Shown here: positions 60,407 through 64,000 of the stretch, in pieces
Layout: each line of letters opens with the position of its first letter
How positions within the stretch are numbered: the stretch's first letter is position 1
Assembly: GCA_964457585.1 (NCBI GenBank)
Contig: CAYWFU010000008.1
Coordinates: forward strand, 5,212-69,211
DNA: 64,000 nt
Direction: 5' to 3'
Source: CAYWFU01 sp964457585
GTDB taxonomy: Bacteria; JACRDZ01
Program-made: the position numbers and the translations under genes
The notes under the pieces: generated by a model
The model's database searches: none
The model's input: only the letters and a program-made list of their open reading frames with translations
Told to the model about the DNA's origin: nothing

Positions 60407-60434
60407 TTGCATTTAAAAAAAACTTGTGTATAAT
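60407..60434 (+). promoter_or_regulatory. Strong sigma70-type promoter P1 of the str operon region
   Basis: TTGCAT (60407-60412), a 16-base spacer and a consensus TATAAT (60429-60434). It lies about 230 bases before rpsL and would transcribe a structured leader. Confidence 0.6.
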
Positions 60435-60560
60435 ACATAACTTCTATAAAAGATACTATTCAAATTAGCATCTTGATTGATGCGAAATCATTGAGTAAGT
60501 CTGAATAGAGTTTATTGCTCAAGAATAAGTGCAAGTCATAAAAATCTTACTAAAATAAAA
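60435..60560 (+). ncRNA. Possible structured leader RNA ahead of rpsL
   Basis: Between two promoters, hairpin GCATC/GATGC (60468-60483) lies inside a longer pairing ACTATTCA (60455-60462) with TGAATAG (60502-60508). A second stem TTGAG (60491-60495)/CTCAA (60518-60522) is incompatible with the first. Two alternative folds suggest an attenuator or leader, but no known RNA family was recognised. Confidence 0.3.
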
Positions 60561-60565
60561 TTTAC

Positions 60566-60594
60566 TTGACAGATGGTTTTATTTTTGTTAAATT
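60566..60594 (+). promoter_or_regulatory. Sigma70-type promoter P2 of rpsL
   Basis: TTGACA (60566-60571), 17 bases and TAAATT (60589-60594), about 70 bases before the rpsL start. The -10 region TGTTAAATTAT closely matches that at 26276-26281. Confidence 0.7.
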
Positions 60595-60666
60595 ATCCCT
60601 TCTTTCTTGAACTAATAACAAATTTATACTATTTTTATGAATAATTTTTAATCTAGAGAGGGAAAA

Positions 60667-61044
60667 ATGCCTACAATAAATCAGTTAATTAAAGTTGGTA
60701 GAAAAAAAGTAAAAGTTAAAAGTAAATCTCCGGCTATAAGCGGGAACCCGCAGAAACGCGGTGTGTGTATAAGAGTTTATACAACAACACCTAAGAAGCC
60801 AAATTCGGCTTTGCGTAAAGTTGCAAAAGTAAGATTAACTAATGGAATAGAAGTAAATTGTTATATTCCCGGTGTTGGCCATAATCTGCAGGAGCATTCA
60901 ATTGTGTTGATTCGCGGCGGCAGGGTAAAGGATTTACCTGGAGTTAGATATCATATTATACGCGGTGTATTGGATACGGTAGGTGTACAGAATCGTAAAA
61001 AGAGCCGTTCTAAATATGGTGTTAAGACGCCGAAAGCAGAGTAA
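60667..61044 (+). CDS. rpsL: Ribosomal protein S12
   Basis: A 125-residue S12 of the small ribosomal subunit, which controls decoding accuracy. It carries TTTPKKPNSALRKVAKVRLT with Lys at the position where streptomycin-resistance substitutions arise, and PGVRYHIIRG near the C-terminus, so it looks wild type. Length normal. A GAGAGGG ribosome site precedes ATG. It is the first gene of the str operon (rpsL, rpsG, fusA, tuf), here separated from rpsG by a 200-base palindromic element. Confidence 0.98.
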   Translation: MPTINQLIKVGRKKVKVKSKSPAISGNPQKRGVCIRVYTTTPKKPNSALRKVAKVRLTNGIEVNCYIPGVGHNLQEHSIVLIRGGRVKDLPGVRYHIIRGVLDTVGVQNRKKSRSKYGVKTPKAE

Positions 61045-61069
61045 TTTGATATATAGATAATAGATTTTA

Positions 61070-61275
61070 ATATACATAATATTACTCAAGCTGACTGAGT
61101 TTTTGTAGAGATAAATGCAAAATTTAAAGTGCAAAATGCAAAATTGTGGTGTCCTGCGGACTTTTATTGATTTAAAAATATAATAATGTCACGAAGTGAC
61201 ACCTGAATTTTGATTTTTTATATTTAATATTTAATTTTATACTTAAAAGTCAGTCAAATTGAGTATATTATATAC
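61070..61275. mobile_element. MITE-like long palindrome between rpsL and rpsG
   Basis: The ends AATATTACTCAAGCTGACTG (from 61078) and CAGTCAAATTGAGTATATT (to 61270) are inverted repeats, with partial matches to about 61070 and 61275. Inside, GGTGTC (61148-61153) pairs with GACACC (61198-61203) and TGTCAC-GAA-GTGACA forms a hairpin. There is no coding capacity. It fills most of the 298-base gap within the str operon and could affect downstream expression. Confidence 0.65.
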
Positions 61276-61342
61276 AGGATTGTGCAGGAATTCGTTTCCT
61301 GCCATCTAAAATTTTAGTGGTACAAACATTTAGGAGGTATTA

Positions 61343-61813
61343 ATGCCAAGAAGGAAAATAATAATAAGAAGAGAATATCTTGCTGATCCAAAATATCATA
61401 GTGATCTTGTAACAAGATTTATTGGTCATATTATGAAGCAAGGGAAAAAAAGTACTAGTGAAAGAATTTGTTATTCTGCTTTTGATATTATAGCAGATAA
61501 AACCCAGAAAGATCCTTTGAAGATTTTTAAACAGGCATTGGAAAATACAAAACCCTTATTGGAAGTTAAATCAAGAAGAGTAGGGGGATCAACCTATCAA
61601 GTTCCGGTTGAAGTAAAACCATTTCGCAGAGCGACTCTTGCAATGAGATGGATAATTGAATTTGCCGGTGCTCGGGCTGGTAAAAGTATGCAGGAAAAAC
61701 TTGCAGCAGAGATTATTGACGCAAATAATAATACTGGTGCAACAATAAAGAAAAAAGATGATACCCATAAAATGGCTGAAGCTAACAAAGCTTTTGCTCA
61801 TTATCGCTGGTAA
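61343..61813 (+). CDS. rpsG: Ribosomal protein S7
   Basis: A 156-residue S7, the assembly protein of the 30S head. It begins with PRRKIIIRREYLADPKYHSD and contains KSRRVGGSTYQVPVEV (about residue 75) and RRATLAMRW with the C-terminal FAHYRW typical of the family. AGGAGG precedes ATG. It follows rpsL after an inserted repeat and precedes fusA by 29 bases, the standard order of the str operon. Confidence 0.98.
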   Translation: MPRRKIIIRREYLADPKYHSDLVTRFIGHIMKQGKKSTSERICYSAFDIIADKTQKDPLKIFKQALENTKPLLEVKSRRVGGSTYQVPVEVKPFRRATLAMRWIIEFAGARAGKSMQEKLAAEIIDANNNTGATIKKKDDTHKMAEANKAFAHYRW

Positions 61814-61842
61814 TTTAGTTTAAATATATCTAGGAGTAAAAA

Positions 61843-63924
61843 ATGCTTTATAGAGAAGTCTCATTAGAAAAATTAAGAAATATTGGTATAGCAGCTCATA
61901 TTGATGCCGGGAAAACTACAACCACTGAACGTATTCTTTATTATACAGGCGTTACATATAAAATAGGCAATGTTGATGAAGGTAATACTGAAATGGATTG
62001 GATGGAACAGGAAAAAGAAAGAGGTATTACGATTACTTCTGCGGCAACAACATGCTTTTGGAAAGATATAAGAATAAATATTATTGACACACCCGGACAT
62101 GTTGATTTTACTATAGAAGTTGAGCGGTCACTTCGTGTGCTTGATGGTGCAGTTGCTGTATTTTGCGCTGTAGGCGGAGTTCAGCCTCAGTCCGAAACCG
62201 TCTGGAGACAGGCAAATAGATATAAGGTTCCTAGAATCGCATTTGTAAATAAAATGGATAGAATTGGTGCAAATTTTGAAAATGTCCTTAAAGCAATGAA
62301 AGATAAATTAGGAGCAAATGCAGTTGCTCTTCAGCTTCCATATGGATCTGAAGATAAATTTATTGGAATAATAGATTTAATTGAAATGAAACAAATCTTA
62401 TGGCTTGGAGATGATCTTGGCGCGCAGTTTAATGTGTTAGATATTGCTCCTGAATATTTAGAAAAAGCAAAAAAATTTAAAGAAATGATGATTGAAGCAG
62501 TTGCTGAACATGATGAAGATATTATGGCTAAATATTTAGATGGAACAGAAATAACTAAAGATGAATTAAAAAAGAGTATTCGTAAACAGACAATCAGTGG
62601 AGTTTTATTCCCTGTTTTATGCGGATCTTCTTTTAAAAATAAAGGCGTTCAGCCTATGCTTGATGCAGTTGTTGATTATCTGCCTTCCCCTCTTGATTTA
62701 CCACCAGTAAAAGGGATAAGCCCTGATACTCATAAGGATGACACTAGAAAACCAGATAAAACTGAACCTTTTTCAGCTCTTGCATTTAAAATTGCAACAG
62801 ATCCATATGTTGGAAGATTAACATATTTTAGAGTTTATTCAGGGCAATTGAATTCAGGTTCATATATACTAAATTCTACTCGTGATTATAAAGAAAGAAT
62901 AGGTAGAATATTGCTTATGCACGCAAATAAAAGAGAAGAAATATCTCATGTTGTAGCTGGTGATATTGCTGCTGCTGTTGGGCTTAAAAATACTACTACC
63001 GGAGATACTTTGTGCGATTCAGATAAGTCAATAATTTTAGAAAAGATGTTTTTCCCTAATCCTGTAATTTCAGTAGCAATAGAACCAAAAACCAAAGCTG
63101 ATCAGGAAAAAATGGGAGTAGCTTTAAGTAAATTAGCAGAAGAAGATCCTACATTTAAAGTAAGAACAGATGAAGAAACAGGACAGACTATTATTGCCGG
63201 TATGGGTGAACTGCATCTGGAAATAATTGTTGATAGAATGTTTAGAGAATTCAAAGTTGAAGCAAATGTCGGCAAACCGCAGGTAGCATATAGAGAAACA
63301 ATAAGAAAGTCTGTAGAAATTGAAGGTAAATTCATAAGACAGACCGGCGGACGCGGTCAATATGGACATGTTTGGCTGAGATTGGAACCGCAGGAAAGCG
63401 GTAAAGGATTTGAATTTGAGAATGAAATTGTTGGCGGTACTATTCCTCGAGAATATATTCCGGCAATACAAAAAGGTATTATTGAAGCTCTGGATACCGG
63501 TGTTTTAGCCGGATATCCGGTTGTGGATGTTAAGGTTGCAGTTTATGACGGTTCATATCATGATGTTGATTCTTCCGAAATAGCTTTTAAAATTGCCGCT
63601 TCAATGGCATTTAAAGATGGTGCAAGAAAAGCAAATCCGGTTTTATTGGAACCTATTATGAAAATTGAAACTGTTACACCTGAAGATTATATGGGTGATA
63701 TAATAGGTGATTTAAACTCAAGACGAGGAAAAATAGAGGGGATGGAGCATCAGGCTAATGCAAGATTAATAAAAGGAACTGTTCCTCTGGCTGAAATGTT
63801 TGGATATGCAACAGATTTGCGTTCAAAGACACAGGGGCGAGGTACTTATACCATGGAATTTGCATATTATGATGAAGTCCCAAAAAATATATCAGAACAA
63901 GTTATTGCTAAGGTTAAAGGCTAG
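61843..63924 (+). CDS. fusA: Elongation factor G
   Basis: A 693-residue translational GTPase that drives ribosomal translocation. The P-loop is AHIDAGKTTTTERIL (residues 18-32), switch II is DTPGHVDFT (about 82), and NKMD and the SSF-type G5 (CGSSFKN) follow. Domain IV is present near residue 500 (RQTGGRGQYGHVW). The length is normal. AGGAG precedes ATG. It is the third gene of the str operon and is followed 39 bases later by tuf. Confidence 0.98.
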   Translation: MLYREVSLEKLRNIGIAAHIDAGKTTTTERILYYTGVTYKIGNVDEGNTEMDWMEQEKERGITITSAATTCFWKDIRINIIDTPGHVDFTIEVERSLRVLDGAVAVFCAVGGVQPQSETVWRQANRYKVPRIAFVNKMDRIGANFENVLKAMKDKLGANAVALQLPYGSEDKFIGIIDLIEMKQILWLGDDLGAQFNVLDIAPEYLEKAKKFKEMMIEAVAEHDEDIMAKYLDGTEITKDELKKSIRKQTISGVLFPVLCGSSFKNKGVQPMLDAVVDYLPSPLDLPPVKGISPDTHKDDTRKPDKTEPFSALAFKIATDPYVGRLTYFRVYSGQLNSGSYILNSTRDYKERIGRILLMHANKREEISHVVAGDIAAAVGLKNTTTGDTLCDSDKSIILEKMFFPNPVISVAIEPKTKADQEKMGVALSKLAEEDPTFKVRTDEETGQTIIAGMGELHLEIIVDRMFREFKVEANVGKPQVAYRETIRKSVEIEGKFIRQTGGRGQYGHVWLRLEPQESGKGFEFENEIVGGTIPREYIPAIQKGIIEALDTGVLAGYPVVDVKVAVYDGSYHDVDSSEIAFKIAASMAFKDGARKANPVLLEPIMKIETVTPEDYMGDIIGDLNSRRGKIEGMEHQANARLIKGTVPLAEMFGYATDLRSKTQGRGTYTMEFAYYDEVPKNISEQVIAKVKG

Positions 63925-63963
63925 CAATAAGATATTACCTTAATTAAATCAGGAGGAAATAAA

Positions 63964-64000
63964 ATGGCAAAAGAGAAATTTGAAAGAACAAAACCGCATG
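63964..64000 (+). CDS. tuf: Start of elongation factor Tu (partial)
   Basis: AGGAGG lies just before ATG at 63964, and the first residues MAKEKFERTKPH match the EF-Tu N-terminus (MAKEKFERTKPHVN in most bacteria). It is the last gene of the str operon, cut by the window edge after 12 codons. Confidence 0.93.
   Translation, partial: MAKEKFERTKPH

Overview
The window is an AT-rich (about 30% GC by eye) bacterial chromosome segment. The RodA/PBP2/MreCD rod-shape genes, several lipobox proteins and a SurA/PpiD-like chaperone point to a diderm, rod-shaped bacterium. A DHH-CBS-CCA tRNA nucleotidyltransferase fusion and many small palindromic intergenic elements suggest an uncultivated or environmental lineage. 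I cannot assign a phylum from sequence alone.

Layout. 1-5.6 kb: a partial membrane gene, rodA and mrdA on the minus strand, then repeat-rich DNA, a two-helix small protein, a SemiSWEET transporter and a lipoprotein hydrolase. 5.6-10.2 kb: a large Lhr-type helicase. 10.2-20.4 kb: first accessory region, with a HEPN/MNT toxin-antitoxin pair, an operon of a PLD-SNF2 helicase (frameshifted), an Eco57I-like DNA methyltransferase and two unrecognised genes, then a YhcG nuclease relic. 20.4-37.3 kb: mostly housekeeping. It holds a DUF72 gene, a prfA-prmC-murA-mreC-mreD run, a PPIase, a MoxR/VWA pair, a large lipoprotein, the CCA enzyme, a metallo-hydrolase and tRNA-Ser(CGA).

37.4-49.8 kb: second accessory island, bounded on both sides by oppositely oriented relics of the same serine-recombinase gene start. 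It contains decayed MNT/HepT, a histidine kinase, a receiver protein and an HD-domain protein. Next comes a tight four-gene operon (5-methylcytosine methyltransferase, HD phosphohydrolase-like protein, ORC/CDC6-like P-loop ATPase, unrecognised 317-residue protein) facing a Vsr endonuclease gene, followed by VapBC. A truncated inverted copy of vapC lies at the island's inner edge. This methyltransferase/HD/ATPase/unknown/Vsr module is my best candidate for an undescribed defence system.

49.8-54.3 kb: a degenerate SDR gene, an IS1634-like transposase between inverted structured repeats, a gene fragment and another HEPN/MNT pair. 54.3-60.4 kb: a radical SAM gene and an operon of a divergent FolD-like protein, an AlbA_2 protein, a ketopantoate-reductase-like protein and an ornithine-cyclodeaminase-like protein. 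60.4-64 kb: the str operon (rpsL, rpsG, fusA, start of tuf), with a long palindromic element inserted between rpsL and rpsG.

Three repeat classes stand out. First, a REP/BIME-like family with a GTAG foot and compensating hairpin stems (five loci). Second, MITE-like elements with terminal inverted repeats, one with an apparent target-site duplication. Third, two perfect palindromes embedded in frame inside coding genes.
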